Shown here piece after piece: positions 8,232-16,092 of a DNA stretch of 44,991 nt. This stretch comes from Actinomycetota bacterium. GTDB lineage: Bacteria; Actinomycetota; AC-67. Below the pieces are notes generated by a model, which did not search any database, had not been told where the DNA came from, and was given only the letters and a program-made list of their open reading frames with translations. The stretch covers positions 1 through 44,991 of the forward strand of contig JAIVGO010000113.1 in NCBI GenBank assembly GCA_020201525.1. Direction: 5' to 3'. Within the stretch, counting starts at the first letter, position 1; the number at the start of each line of letters is the position of its first letter. The translations under genes were made by a program, and so were the position numbers.

Positions 8232-8453
8232 CTAGATTGGAGCGGCGCGGTACGTTCCGGTGGAAGTCTTTTCGATCGTACCCTCGCGCGCAAGGGTTGC
8301 TAGGGCGTGCAAGAACTCGTCGCGCGCGTTCGGCTGCGTGAACGGATCGATGAGCGCTGCTTGCAGCGCTCGGTCCCAGACCACCGTCCAATGGAGCTCG
8401 GCGCCGTCCGCGTCGCGAAGGACGGCCAGCGCAGCCTCGCGGGGCTCCGTCAT
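8232..8453 (-). CDS. Small protein of unknown function, winged-helix-like
   Basis: 73 aa. It starts with an ATGA overlap with the stop of the upstream LLM oxidoreductase gene, which supports real translation. The pattern WTVVWDRALQAALIDPF, then DEFLHALATLAREGTIEKTSTGTYRAA (helix, then beta-wing with TGTYR), resembles a minimal winged-helix domain. No catalytic motif is present. It may be a small regulator or partner of the nucleotidyltransferase-LLM operon; I do not recognise a family. Confidence 0.7.
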   Translation of the reverse strand: MTEPREAALAVLRDADGAELHWTVVWDRALQAALIDPFTQPNARDEFLHALATLAREGTIEKTSTGTYRAAPI

Positions 8454-9454
8454 GAGCGCACCACCGGAATGATCTCGCGCGCAACGATTTCGACGTGCTC
8501 AGGATCTGCTACGGCGAACGGCAACGCGGCGAACGACAGGATCACCTCTTCGACGCCGAGCGCCGCGAACTCCTTGATGCGAGCGACGCATTCGTCGGGT
8601 GTCCCGGTGAGCGTGTCGGCAGCGAACGTCTCCAGCGACGTGTCGTCGAGCGCACCCCCGGGCGACCAGCGTTGCAACGCGTCCCAGCGCCGCGCGAGAT
8701 CCTTCCCGTCGTTGCCGACCAGACAGAGGAGCCCAACCGACCGCCGGACCGAGGACGGATCGCGTCCTGCCTGAGCGCACGCAGCGTCGAGCTTCGCAGC
8801 AACGTCCGCATACGCGGCCGGCGTCCAGCGCCACACGGTGTTCCACCCGTCGGCGTGCTCGGCAATCGTGCGAAGCATGCGCGCACCGCCTTTGGATCCA
8901 ATCCAGATCGGCGGACGCGGACGCTGCACCGGCGGTGGATCCCCCGGCGCTTTCAAGACCTGAAAATGCGCGCCCGCGAACGTAAACGGCGCGTCGCCGA
9001 GTATCCCGCCCACCACCTGTACGTATTCACGCAGCGCGGAGACGCGCTCACCCACGGGCGGAAACGGGATGCCCATCGCAGTAAACTCATCTTCGTACCA
9101 CCCGGCTCCGAGCCCGAGATCCAACCGCCCGCCGCTCAGCGCATCGAGCGAAGCTGCTTCCTTGGCAAGCATCGACGGGTGGCGAAATGCATAACAGAGC
9201 ACGAGCGTTCCGACGCGCACCCGTTTCGTCGCGGCGGCGATCGAGGCAAGCGTGGTGAGCGGCTCCACCGACGCGTAACGTTGTGACGGTCCACCGTAAC
9301 GGGCGAGATCCAAGAAAAAGTGATCGGACAGCCAAACCGAGTCGTAGCCGAGCTCCTCGGCGCGCACCGCCCATTCGGTCGTTGCTTCCACGGACGCACG
9401 ACGCCCGTCGGGAAACGAGAAGTCGTAATGCGGAAGCGCGATCCCGACCTTCAT
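8450..9454 (-). CDS. LLM-class, probably F420-dependent, oxidoreductase
   Basis: 334 aa. MKVGIALPHYDFS, EELGYDSVWLSDHFF, RVRVGTLVLCYAFRHPSMLAKEAAS and SGGRLDLGLGAGWYEDEF form the standard N-terminal half of the luciferase-like monooxygenase fold in the F420-dependent branch. PIWIGSKGGARMLRTIAEHADGWN follows, as expected. Cofactor preference (F420 versus FMN) is inferred from this pattern. The substrate is unknown. The ATG at 9454 overlaps the stop of the nucleotidyltransferase gene (ATGA), and its own stop overlaps the 73-aa gene, so it is the middle gene of a three-gene operon. Confidence 0.9.
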   Translation of the reverse strand: MKVGIALPHYDFSFPDGRRASVEATTEWAVRAEELGYDSVWLSDHFFLDLARYGGPSQRYASVEPLTTLASIAAATKRVRVGTLVLCYAFRHPSMLAKEAASLDALSGGRLDLGLGAGWYEDEFTAMGIPFPPVGERVSALREYVQVVGGILGDAPFTFAGAHFQVLKAPGDPPPVQRPRPPIWIGSKGGARMLRTIAEHADGWNTVWRWTPAAYADVAAKLDAACAQAGRDPSSVRRSVGLLCLVGNDGKDLARRWDALQRWSPGGALDDTSLETFAADTLTGTPDECVARIKEFAALGVEEVILSFAALPFAVADPEHVEIVAREIIPVVRS

Positions 9455-10782
9455 AGGTACCGCATCACGTCTTCGGCCGACCGGATCTCGCTGCCCGGCG
9501 GAATGGCGGCACCCGCGGGCACGCGCACGCGTGGATACATCGAGATGCCGTCGGCCAGCGAAACGCCGGGCTGCAGGACGACCTCGTCGCCGAGCGCGAC
9601 GAACTCTTCCACCGTCGTCGGTTGCGCGTGCGTCGAGCGAACCTCGGCCATGGATCCGATATACGAGTTCTCCACGCGCGCAGCCGATCCGATCATCGCG
9701 CCGTCGCGAATCTGGGAGCGCACAACGTGTGCGTTCGGATGAATCTCGCACCCGTCGTCGATATTCGACTCCGAGATGTTCGCCCCCGGAAAGATCTCAC
9801 TGTACTTTCCGATGCGCACCGCGGGACCGATCGTTACCAAGCCGCGCTGCATCTTTTCCGCCAGCGTGAGACCGCTGTCGTGGTCCCGCATGCCGAGCGA
9901 CTCCGGCTCGATCCACAGCTGATCGTCGAGCGGCCGGCCCATCAGGCGTGAGACCGACGGAAACCGCCCCCACAGCGCGTCCACCATCGTCTCGACGTAA
10001 TCGGGAATGCTACCGAGGTCCCCGATCCGCCCGATCGGATGCGCGTACACGGGATAACCCTTGGCGACGAGCCACGGCAGAAGATCGAGACCGAAATCGA
10101 GGCGCTTTTCGCTCATCTCGCGAACGTCGTCGTGCTCGCCGATCTCGCGGAGCGCGTCGAGGTCCACCATGTAAAAACCGGAGTTGGTCAACAACGGCAT
10201 GCGGTCAAAATCACCTTCCGACGGCGCCGGGAACGCTTCGTGAATTTCCGCAAGCGAGGGCTTCTCGACGAACTCGTCGATGCGACCGTCGGGCTCGGTC
10301 AGCATCACGCCGTACTTGCCGGCGACGATCATCGGCGGTCGCACCATTGCACCGATGGTGACGACGGCCCCGGTGCGTGCGTGTGCGTCGGCCATCGCAG
10401 CCAGATCCATGTCGACGATCGAATCGGTCGGGAAGACCAACGCCGTGCCGCGCAAGTCCCAATAGTTCGCGCTTTGCAGTGTCGCATCGGCGCTGCCGGA
10501 GTTTTGGCCGTCAAACCGCACGCGCGAATAACGAACGCGCACGCCCAGGGGCTCGCCGTGATCGATGAGCATCTTGATCTGGTAACGGTTCTCTTTGCCG
10601 TGCGCGACGATGAAATAGTCCTCCATCCCCTGGTCGCGAAGAATCTCCACGATCCACCGGACGAGGCGCTTTCCGAGAAACGTCATCGCCGCCTTCGAGC
10701 GCAGATATCCCGGCGCTTTCACGCTGAGAGGCCTGGCTCGCTCCCCGCGGCCTCCTGCGAGGCCGATACCGATGACGTCCAT
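9451..10782 (-). CDS. Sugar-phosphate nucleotidyltransferase with left-handed beta-helix C-terminus
   Basis: 443 aa. The N-terminal GLAGGRGERARPLS is the nucleotide-binding signature of NTP_transferase enzymes (glucose-1-phosphate or mannose-1-phosphate nucleotidyltransferases). VFPTDSIVDMD holds the Mg-binding Asp, and KYGVMLTEPDGRIDEFVEKP is the usual product-site region. From about residue 325, hexapeptide-like repeats (IGPAVRIGKYSEIFPGANIS and on) form a beta-helix as in GlmU and ADP-glucose pyrophosphorylases. It activates a sugar phosphate to an NDP-sugar; the exact sugar is undetermined. The start at 10782 gives the complete GGRG motif close to the N-terminus. It heads the operon with the LLM oxidoreductase. 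Confidence 0.88.
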   Translation of the reverse strand: MDVIGIGLAGGRGERARPLSVKAPGYLRSKAAMTFLGKRLVRWIVEILRDQGMEDYFIVAHGKENRYQIKMLIDHGEPLGVRVRYSRVRFDGQNSGSADATLQSANYWDLRGTALVFPTDSIVDMDLAAMADAHARTGAVVTIGAMVRPPMIVAGKYGVMLTEPDGRIDEFVEKPSLAEIHEAFPAPSEGDFDRMPLLTNSGFYMVDLDALREIGEHDDVREMSEKRLDFGLDLLPWLVAKGYPVYAHPIGRIGDLGSIPDYVETMVDALWGRFPSVSRLMGRPLDDQLWIEPESLGMRDHDSGLTLAEKMQRGLVTIGPAVRIGKYSEIFPGANISESNIDDGCEIHPNAHVVRSQIRDGAMIGSAARVENSYIGSMAEVRSTHAQPTTVEEFVALGDEVVLQPGVSLADGISMYPRVRVPAGAAIPPGSEIRSAEDVMRYL

Positions 10783-10826
10783 GGGCAGTGTTCTACCCCA
10801 TCGGGCCGAAGCAGGGGGCGGAAACG

Positions 10827-10901
10827 CAAGAGCACCGCCCCCGGCCATCCCCCCGGCCGTGACGGTGCTGCTTGTCGCGAGAGCGACGTGCTCCCCCGCA
10901 C
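10827..10901. other. Three adjacent hairpins, possible structured leader RNA
   Basis: Plus-strand CAAGAGCACCG (10827-10837) pairs with CGGTGCTGCTTG (10863-10874) with one bulged G, and encloses GGCC/GGCC. Next comes GTCGC-GAGA-GCGAC (10874-10887, GNRA-type loop), then GTGC-N6-GCAC (10888-10901). The cluster begins 45 nt upstream of the nucleotidyltransferase start on the minus strand, so it would lie in that mRNA's leader. No known riboswitch family is recognised. Confidence 0.4.
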
Positions 10902-11001
10902 CACCTCTCTCGTTCCGAGGCCCTTATCGCTGAGACTCGGGCGAGGGTTGCGATCTGAACCTCGGTACAGCGGCATGTTCGCGCAAAGTGAGAACTCTGT
11001 C

Positions 11002-11017
11002 TGTGAGCAGGCTCACT
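11002..11017. promoter_or_regulatory. CRP-like palindrome TGTGA-N6-TCACT upstream of mrp
   Basis: TGTGAGCAGGCTCACT contains a perfect GTGAGC/GCTCAC dyad and matches the CRP-type core at 9 of 10 positions. Its centre (11009.5) is about 45 bp upstream of the transcription start predicted from the TAGCCT -10 box, near the class II activator position. Confidence 0.45.
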
Positions 11018-11042
11018 CGCTCCGTGTGAACTTGCGGCGTGC

Positions 11043-11048
11043 TAGCCT
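11043..11048 (+). promoter_or_regulatory. -10 box TAGCCT of mrp
   Basis: TAGCCT fits TAnnnT and would give a start near 11055 and a leader of about 27 nt. The -35 region is poor, consistent with activator dependence. Confidence 0.35.
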
Positions 11049-11081
11049 TTGAAGCGTCAATTTCCGCGGATCTGAAAGCTC

Positions 11082-12254
11082 ATGCCGACAAAAGAACAAG
11101 TCTTCGAGGCCCTGAGCGCCGTCAACGATCCGGAGATCCACAAACCGATCACCGAGCTCGACATGGTGCGCGGCGTCGAGATCTCCGGCGACGGCGTCGT
11201 GACCGTATTCATCTTGCTGACCGTCGCCGGCTGCCCGCTGCGCGACCAGATCGAGTCGGAGGTGGCAGCCGCCTTGCGCGACCTCCCGGGCGTGACCGGC
11301 ATCAAGCTGAATCTGGGCGTGATGACCGAGGAGCAGCGAGGGGCACTCGTGAGCCGGCTGCGGGGCGCCGGGAGCGCCCAAGGCGACGACGCACACGCGG
11401 GGCACGCCCATGCGCAGGGAATGAAGCCGATCGCGTTTTGGGGACCCCAGTCGCGGACGCGCGTCATCCTGGTCGCGAGCGGAAAGGGCGGCGTCGGGAA
11501 GTCCTCGATCACGGCGAACCTCGCCGTCGCCCTTGCGAAAAAGGGTTTCAACGTCGGGCTCGTGGACGCCGATGTGTGGGGTTTTTCCCAGCCGAGGATG
11601 ATGGGTGTTTCCGGGCGTCCGACGGCGTTCAACGGGATGATGCTGCCGCTCGAAAAACACGGCGTGAAAATCGTTTCGATGGGGTTTTTCATGCCGGAGG
11701 ATCAACCGGTGATCTGGCGCGGGCCGATGCTGCACCGCGCCGTCAACCAATTCCTCGCCGACGCGTATTGGGGCGACGTGGACTTCGTACTGATCGACAT
11801 GCCGCCGGGCACCGGCGACGTCGCGATCTCGGTCGCCTCGTTCCTGCCCGGCGCCGACATGGTCGTCGTGACGACGCCGCAAGAGACGGCGCAGAAAGTC
11901 GCCGCCCGCGCCGGCAAGATGACCGAGCAGGTGAACCTCCGGCTGCTCGGCGTCATCGAGAACATGAGCTATTACGAGTGCGCCGAATGCAACGAGAAGC
12001 ACAGGATCTTTGGGGAAGGCGGTGGGCGTCACTTGGCGCAGCTACTCGGGACCGAGTTCCTCGGCGAAGTGCCGCTCGATCAGCGCCTGCGCGAAGGCGC
12101 CGACATCGGCGTGCCCCTCGTCGTGTCGGATCCGGCGTCCCCCGCGGCGGAAGTGCTCATCGAGATCGCCGGCAAGATCGCCAAGCGGTCTCCCTCATTG
12201 GTCGGCAAGCGCCTGTCGTTACTCAGCGCCGGCGGCGGCGGGCACAAGCACTAG
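11082..12254 (+). CDS. mrp: Mrp/NBP35-type Fe-S cluster carrier P-loop ATPase with N-terminal MIP18 (DUF59) domain
   Basis: 390 aa. Residues 1-90 are a DUF59/MIP18 domain (DPEIHKPITELDMV, with the conserved Cys in TVAGCPLRDQI). A histidine-rich linker (residues 102-113) follows. The ATPase begins at about 125, with a deviant Walker A GKGGVGKS (134-141), VDADVWGFSQP and LIDMPPGTGD. Cys300 and Cys303 (ECAEC) are the bridging-cluster ligands of the Mrp/ApbC family. The C-terminus ends HKH. Such proteins assemble 4Fe-4S clusters and pass them to apoproteins in the cytoplasm. PaaD in this window is a second DUF59 protein. The gene is transcribed alone and converges on pap2 with a 6-nt gap. Confidence 0.95.
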   Translation: MPTKEQVFEALSAVNDPEIHKPITELDMVRGVEISGDGVVTVFILLTVAGCPLRDQIESEVAAALRDLPGVTGIKLNLGVMTEEQRGALVSRLRGAGSAQGDDAHAGHAHAQGMKPIAFWGPQSRTRVILVASGKGGVGKSSITANLAVALAKKGFNVGLVDADVWGFSQPRMMGVSGRPTAFNGMMLPLEKHGVKIVSMGFFMPEDQPVIWRGPMLHRAVNQFLADAYWGDVDFVLIDMPPGTGDVAISVASFLPGADMVVVTTPQETAQKVAARAGKMTEQVNLRLLGVIENMSYYECAECNEKHRIFGEGGGRHLAQLLGTEFLGEVPLDQRLREGADIGVPLVVSDPASPAAEVLIEIAGKIAKRSPSLVGKRLSLLSAGGGGHKH

Positions 12255-12260
12255 CCGCTC

Positions 12261-12845
12261 TCACGAGCGCGCTGTGAAGTGGCGCCAGAGGTCGGCGACC
12301 GAGCGCCCGACGAGAATTCCGGCCATGACGTCGCTCGGGTAATGAACGCCCACGTACACCCGGCTGAACGCAACCATGCGCGGTAGGGCCTCGAACGGTC
12401 CGCGCAGCAACGCGGGAATCTCCGGCGCGACGATCCCGACGATCGCTTGCGCGACGGCCGGATGACCGCTCGGGAACGATGTACCGGCCGGCTCACGGAC
12501 GAGCATCTCGACGTCGCCTGCGTGATACGGGCGCTTTCGGTCGAAGGCTTTCTTCGCGCCTTGCGCAATCGCCCACGCGAGCATCCCCGCGCCGGCTACG
12601 TCACGCGCAAGCCGGCGCTTTCCGCCGAGCCACAACGTCGCCGCCGTTGCACCCACCGCGTACACCGAGCCGAGATCGGTGAGCACCGGCATCCATTCGT
12701 CGAACAGCGGGCGGCGGTTCGACGCGATGCGCGCGCGGGCGCGTTCGTCTGCCTGAAGCATCCGGCCGCTCGCGTTTCCCATCGCTGCCGCGGCCGCGAG
12801 ACGGAGAAGAGGACGAATGATGCCGGGCCGATCGTCCTTCGCCAT
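12261..12845 (-). CDS. PAP2-family membrane phosphatase
   Basis: 194 aa. The three-part acid phosphatase signature is complete: KKAFDRKRP (about 98-106), PSGH (125-128) and SRVYVGVHYPSD (161-172), with catalytic His128 and His168. Hydrophobic segments before and between the motifs indicate several membrane helices. Likely substrates are phosphatidic acid, diacylglycerol pyrophosphate or undecaprenyl pyrophosphate. The ATG overlaps the TAA of tatA by one base (TAATG), so it is the third gene of an htrA-tatA-pap2 operon. Confidence 0.9.
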   Translation of the reverse strand: MAKDDRPGIIRPLLRLAAAAAMGNASGRMLQADERARARIASNRRPLFDEWMPVLTDLGSVYAVGATAATLWLGGKRRLARDVAGAGMLAWAIAQGAKKAFDRKRPYHAGDVEMLVREPAGTSFPSGHPAVAQAIVGIVAPEIPALLRGPFEALPRMVAFSRVYVGVHYPSDVMAGILVGRSVADLWRHFTARS

Positions 12846-13108
12846 TACGTGTCCTCGTGCGCCGGATGCTCGGCCACCGGACTGTCCGGATTTCCGTCGG
12901 CATGCGGGCGATCGATCACACCGTGCTCCGTCGGCAGAACGGGATCGGTGGCGATGCGCAGCTCGTCCATCGCGCGACCGCTTTCTTGCTGGAACGCACG
13001 CAGCGCCTGACCGACGCTTCGCATCATCTCGGGCAGCTTCTTCGGGCCGAACACGATGAGGGCGACCAGAAGGATGAGCAGCAGCTCTCCCCATCCCACG
13101 TTCGGCAT
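12845..13108 (-). CDS. tatA: Twin-arginine translocase subunit TatA/TatB
   Basis: 87 aa. A short N-terminal transmembrane helix (GELLLILLVALIVF) is followed by the FGPKKLPEMMRSVGQALRAFQQE amphipathic helix and an acidic, disordered tail, the exact layout of TatA/TatB. It forms the pore or receptor subunit that exports folded proteins. The FGPKKLPE hinge fits TatA or TatB equally. No tatC is in the window. It lies 2 nt after the htrA stop. Confidence 0.92.
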   Translation of the reverse strand: MPNVGWGELLLILLVALIVFGPKKLPEMMRSVGQALRAFQQESGRAMDELRIATDPVLPTEHGVIDRPHADGNPDSPVAEHPAHEDT

Positions 13109-13110
13109 CC

Positions 13111-14301
13111 TTAGCCTCCGGTTCGCGCCACAAGCCGCGCGCTCGCCGTACGCGCTTTTCCGTCGCGCGTGTAACCCACGCGCACGACTTGACCGACGTC
13201 CTTCGTTAGCAGGACCGCGATCAAATCGTCCATCGAGCGAATCCGCGTTCCGTCGATCGAGGTGATGATATCGCCGGTCTTCAGCCCGGCATCCGCTGCG
13301 GGTCCACCGGCGACGACGTCCTGGATGAGCGCGCCTTTGTTGTCGGGCAGATTCTGTCCGCTGATACCAAGGAACGGCAGACGTGCATGGCCGGTATCGA
13401 TGACCTGGTCCGCGACGCGACGCACTATTTCAATCGGTATTGCAAATCCGACACCGACGTTTCCGCCGCCCCCGGACAGGATCGCCGTGTTGATACCGAT
13501 AACGCGGCCGCGGCCGTCGGAGAGTGCGCCTCCGGAGTTGCCCGGATTGATCGGCGCATCGGTTTGAATCGCGTCGCTGAAGCGCTCGGTTGGATCGATG
13601 GAGATGTTTCGGTGCAGCGCACTCAACACCCCCGAAGTCACGGTGCCTTGCAAACCGAACGGGCTGCCGATCGCGACGGCAAGCTGCCCGACTTCGAGAT
13701 CCTTCGTGGATCCAAACGTCGCAGCCGGCAAACCCGAGCGATCGATTTTCACCACCGCAATGTCGACGGCCGGCGCCGCGGTACCGACGACGCGTGCGGT
13801 CGAGGCGGTTCCGTCGGACAGTGTGACACGTACCTCGTCGGCGTTCTCGACAACGTGATTGTTTGTCACGATGTATCCGTCGGCTCGGTAGATGACACCG
13901 GATCCCGTTCCCTCGGTATCGGCACCGAAGGGATTCGACCCGGCAACGTCGATCCGGACGATGCTCGGCAGGACGGCTTTCGCGACGGCGGCCACGGATT
14001 CGGCGCCGTTATCGGACGCCTTCACCGGCGGGGCTACTTTCACCGTGCCGCCGCCTGCAGAGTTGTGCGTTGCAACGATCGTCGTGCCCGACCCGATGAT
14101 GGCTCCGATCAGCGCGGCGATGAAGACCAAGACGAGCGGCGACCGGCGCGACAAGTCGGGGACGCCTTCAAGCAACGATGGCGGCGGCGGCTCGACCGTT
14201 TGCACCGTGCTCCATTCGGGTTCTTGTGTGGTTTCAGGCTCCGCTAGTCGCCAGACCGGCTCGCCGTCACCCGTTGCGTGGGTGTTTTCATTGTCGGACA
14301 T
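13111..14301 (-). CDS. htrA: HtrA/DegP-like membrane-anchored serine protease with PDZ domain
   Basis: 396 aa. It has a cytoplasmic, acidic, proline-rich N-terminus (1-53), one transmembrane helix (about 54-78), a trypsin-like protease with catalytic His149 (TNNHVV), Asp180 (AVDIAV) and Ser256 (GNSGG), and a single PDZ domain (about 300-395). It degrades misfolded proteins outside the membrane. Its association with tatA suggests envelope protein quality control linked to export. The ATG at 14301 is chosen over a GTG 9 nt upstream. It has both an AGGTG site and a TAAGGT box 7 nt before it, so leadered or leaderless initiation cannot be told apart. Confidence 0.94.
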   Translation of the reverse strand: MSDNENTHATGDGEPVWRLAEPETTQEPEWSTVQTVEPPPPSLLEGVPDLSRRSPLVLVFIAALIGAIIGSGTTIVATHNSAGGGTVKVAPPVKASDNGAESVAAVAKAVLPSIVRIDVAGSNPFGADTEGTGSGVIYRADGYIVTNNHVVENADEVRVTLSDGTASTARVVGTAAPAVDIAVVKIDRSGLPAATFGSTKDLEVGQLAVAIGSPFGLQGTVTSGVLSALHRNISIDPTERFSDAIQTDAPINPGNSGGALSDGRGRVIGINTAILSGGGGNVGVGFAIPIEIVRRVADQVIDTGHARLPFLGISGQNLPDNKGALIQDVVAGGPAADAGLKTGDIITSIDGTRIRSMDDLIAVLLTKDVGQVVRVGYTRDGKARTASARLVARTGG

Positions 14302-14346
14302 GACAAGCACCTTAGTCTTTCGCCGTGAGACGTCGATGAGAAAACG

Positions 14347-15102
14347 CTAGAAGAATCGTACCTTCGCCGCGAACTCCGCGGCGATCGCCATGATCACGGC
14401 GAGGTAGAAGAACCCCGTCGCCGCTTGAATTGAATCTTCCTTCACCAGCGCCCGGATGAAGAAGCCGATCAGAGCGCAAATCACGGCAAGGCCCACCGCC
14501 AATGCGACCGTGAGCGAGCCCGCACCAAGCAACGGCGACAAGCGCGGATCCGCGGTGCCTCCTCCCCCGCCGCCGGCGATCGTGGCCGCCGCCATCAGCG
14601 CCGAGCCGGCGAGGAAGAACGTACCCATGCGCGCGAGCGGCGACCTCGATGCGCGGCGATCGACGAGGTACCAGTGACCGAGCAGCAAACCGTCCGTCAC
14701 CGCACCGAGAAAGAGCGCGCCGGTCAACAGCTGAGCGATCCCGATCCCGATCGAATGCTGCGTGGCCGGGAGTGATGCGAGCGCGACGAGCGCTGCGATC
14801 CCTACGGGTACGGCCCCGATCCCGACGACACGGCTGATCTCATCGAAGCCGGCCCACAGCAAAATTTGCCACAGCACGGCAACGCCCGCCGTCGCGCCGA
14901 GAAGCCAGAACGCCACGGCGGCGCTCCCATGCGCGTCCGCGCCACCGAGAGGCGCACGAGCGGCAAACCACCCGAGCACCGCGGCCACGACGATGACCGA
15001 GCCGATCAGCTTGAAGAAACCGCGACGAATGTGGCCCCATGCCGGCGTGCTCCACAAAACGGCGAGGCTCCCCACCGTGATCTCGGTCAGGACGAGGGAC
15101 AT
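14347..15102 (-). CDS. Polytopic membrane protein of unknown function
   Basis: 251 aa with about seven predicted transmembrane helices spread over its whole length (for example FFKLIGSVIVVAAVLGWFA, AVAFWLLGATAGVAVLW, VGIGAVPVGIAALVALASL). A conserved-looking GHWYLVDRR lies between helices, and a GGGGGGT turn occurs near residue 180. No family is assigned with confidence; the topology is reminiscent of membrane anchors of respiratory enzymes. The ATG at 15102 is used; an in-frame GTG at 15123 is the alternative. It lies 45 nt upstream of htrA on the same strand and could be co-transcribed. Confidence 0.8.
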   Translation of the reverse strand: MSLVLTEITVGSLAVLWSTPAWGHIRRGFFKLIGSVIVVAAVLGWFAARAPLGGADAHGSAAVAFWLLGATAGVAVLWQILLWAGFDEISRVVGIGAVPVGIAALVALASLPATQHSIGIGIAQLLTGALFLGAVTDGLLLGHWYLVDRRASRSPLARMGTFFLAGSALMAAATIAGGGGGGTADPRLSPLLGAGSLTVALAVGLAVICALIGFFIRALVKEDSIQAATGFFYLAVIMAIAAEFAAKVRFF

Positions 15103-15164
15103 AACGGATGCCGGTCCGTTCACGTGTTTTGGCTCCTACGGTCGCGCGGGGGGCAAACGCGCGT

Positions 15165-15170
15165 CATTAT
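15165..15170 (+). promoter_or_regulatory. -10 box CATTAT of the thioesterase gene (leaderless)
   Basis: CATTAT is followed by 7 nt and ATG at 15178. The AGGG between them is too close to the ATG to serve as a Shine-Dalgarno. Confidence 0.35.
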
Positions 15171-15177
15171 AGGGACG

Positions 15178-15555
15178 ATGAGCGAAATCGTTGCAGGCAT
15201 GCACGGTGAGGCATCTCGTCACGTGACCGAAGAGCTGACGGCCGAGCGGCTGGGCTCGGGTTCCGTCGCCGTGTTCGGGACGCCTGCGCTCCTGGCAATG
15301 ATCGAAGATGCCGCCGTGGACGCGGTGTCGGCGTCGGTTTCCGACGGCATGACGACCGTCGGAACGTGGGTCGAGCTCGAGCATCTCGCACCGTCGCGAG
15401 TCGGTGCCCGCGTTCGGGCAACGGCGACCCTGACGGGAATCGACGGCAAGAGGCTCGAGTTCGAATGCGAGGCCTTCGAAGGAGACGTCCTCATCGGGCG
15501 GGCGCGGCACCGGCGCGCCCTTGTGAACGTGGAGCGATTTCTTGCGGGTTCCTGA
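15178..15555 (+). CDS. Hotdog-fold thioesterase, fluoroacetyl-CoA thioesterase (FlK)-like
   Basis: 125 aa, a single hotdog domain. FGTPALLAMIEDAAVDAV and GTWVELEHLAPSRVGARVRATATLTGIDGKRL match the FlK/thioesterase-like family; the Thr (GTP), Glu (IED) and His (ELEHL) align with the FlK catalytic residues Thr, Glu and His. It likely hydrolyses a small acyl-CoA. In most bacteria this family is not linked to fluoroacetate and the true substrate is unknown. It overlaps the next gene by 14 nt. Confidence 0.85.
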   Translation: MSEIVAGMHGEASRHVTEELTAERLGSGSVAVFGTPALLAMIEDAAVDAVSASVSDGMTTVGTWVELEHLAPSRVGARVRATATLTGIDGKRLEFECEAFEGDVLIGRARHRRALVNVERFLAGS

Positions 15556-15991
15556 AGAAGGTCTCGCCGAAAAAAATTTCGTGCCGCGGCGCCTGCTCGC
15601 CGCCATGTGGGTTCTCTGGTCTGTCTGGCTCGTGACGCGGCCGGTCGAATACGAAAAGAATTCCATCACACCTGAAGGAAGGCGTGAGCTCGCGATCTTT
15701 GGCTTTGCCCTCGTCTTGCTCATTGTCTATGGGCTTCTGCGCACGTGGCGCTGGCCGGTCACCGCGTCTCGCGCACTCGTCGTTGCACTGATCGCCGGCG
15801 TCATCGTCGGACCCGCGGGACGGCCGCTGTGGGTTTATGCGCTCGACGTTGTGTTCGCCGTTGCGGGGTCGATGCTTGCGTTCGTTCGCATTCGCATGGG
15901 CACTGCGCCACCGCCCCAGCGCTCGTCGGACTGGACGGCCAAGCGGGTGATCAAGCGTCGAGAGATGCTCGAGCGCCGCAGGCGCAAGTAA
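15542..15991 (+). CDS. Small membrane protein of unknown function
   Basis: Up to 149 aa. About four hydrophobic helices (AAMWVLWSVWLVT, FGFALVLLIVYGLL, ALVVALIAGVIVGPAG, LDVVFAVAGSMLAFV) are followed by a very basic tail (KRVIKRREMLERRRRK). Start uncertain: a TTG at 15542 overlaps the thioesterase gene, a GTG lies at 15581 and an ATG at 15605; none has a convincing ribosome-binding site. Its tight position after the thioesterase gene suggests one transcript. The gap up to 16092 shows nothing. Confidence 0.6.
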   Translation: MRVPEEGLAEKNFVPRRLLAAMWVLWSVWLVTRPVEYEKNSITPEGRRELAIFGFALVLLIVYGLLRTWRWPVTASRALVVALIAGVIVGPAGRPLWVYALDVVFAVAGSMLAFVRIRMGTAPPPQRSSDWTAKRVIKRREMLERRRRK

Positions 15992-16092
15992 TTCACCGCG
16001 CGCTTGAGTCGGACGCTCACACGATCTCTGCTGCGAAAGCGGATCGCGATGCAAGACCACTAGGCCACCTCGTCACCTCAACTGAGCCTGCG

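Larger units (their letters stand above)
10783..11081. other. Divergent control region between the nucleotidyltransferase operon and mrp
   Basis: This 299-bp gap has no credible gene. It contains a cluster of hairpins nearer the nucleotidyltransferase gene (10827-10901), and a CRP-like palindrome plus a -10 box nearer mrp. Confidence 0.7.

Noticed and set aside
10931..10990. TPP riboswitch-like words CTGAGA and GAACCT on the plus strand before mrp
   Set aside because: The conserved 3' half of the TPP riboswitch does not follow, there is no GGGGTGCC 5' element, and mrp is not a thiamine gene.
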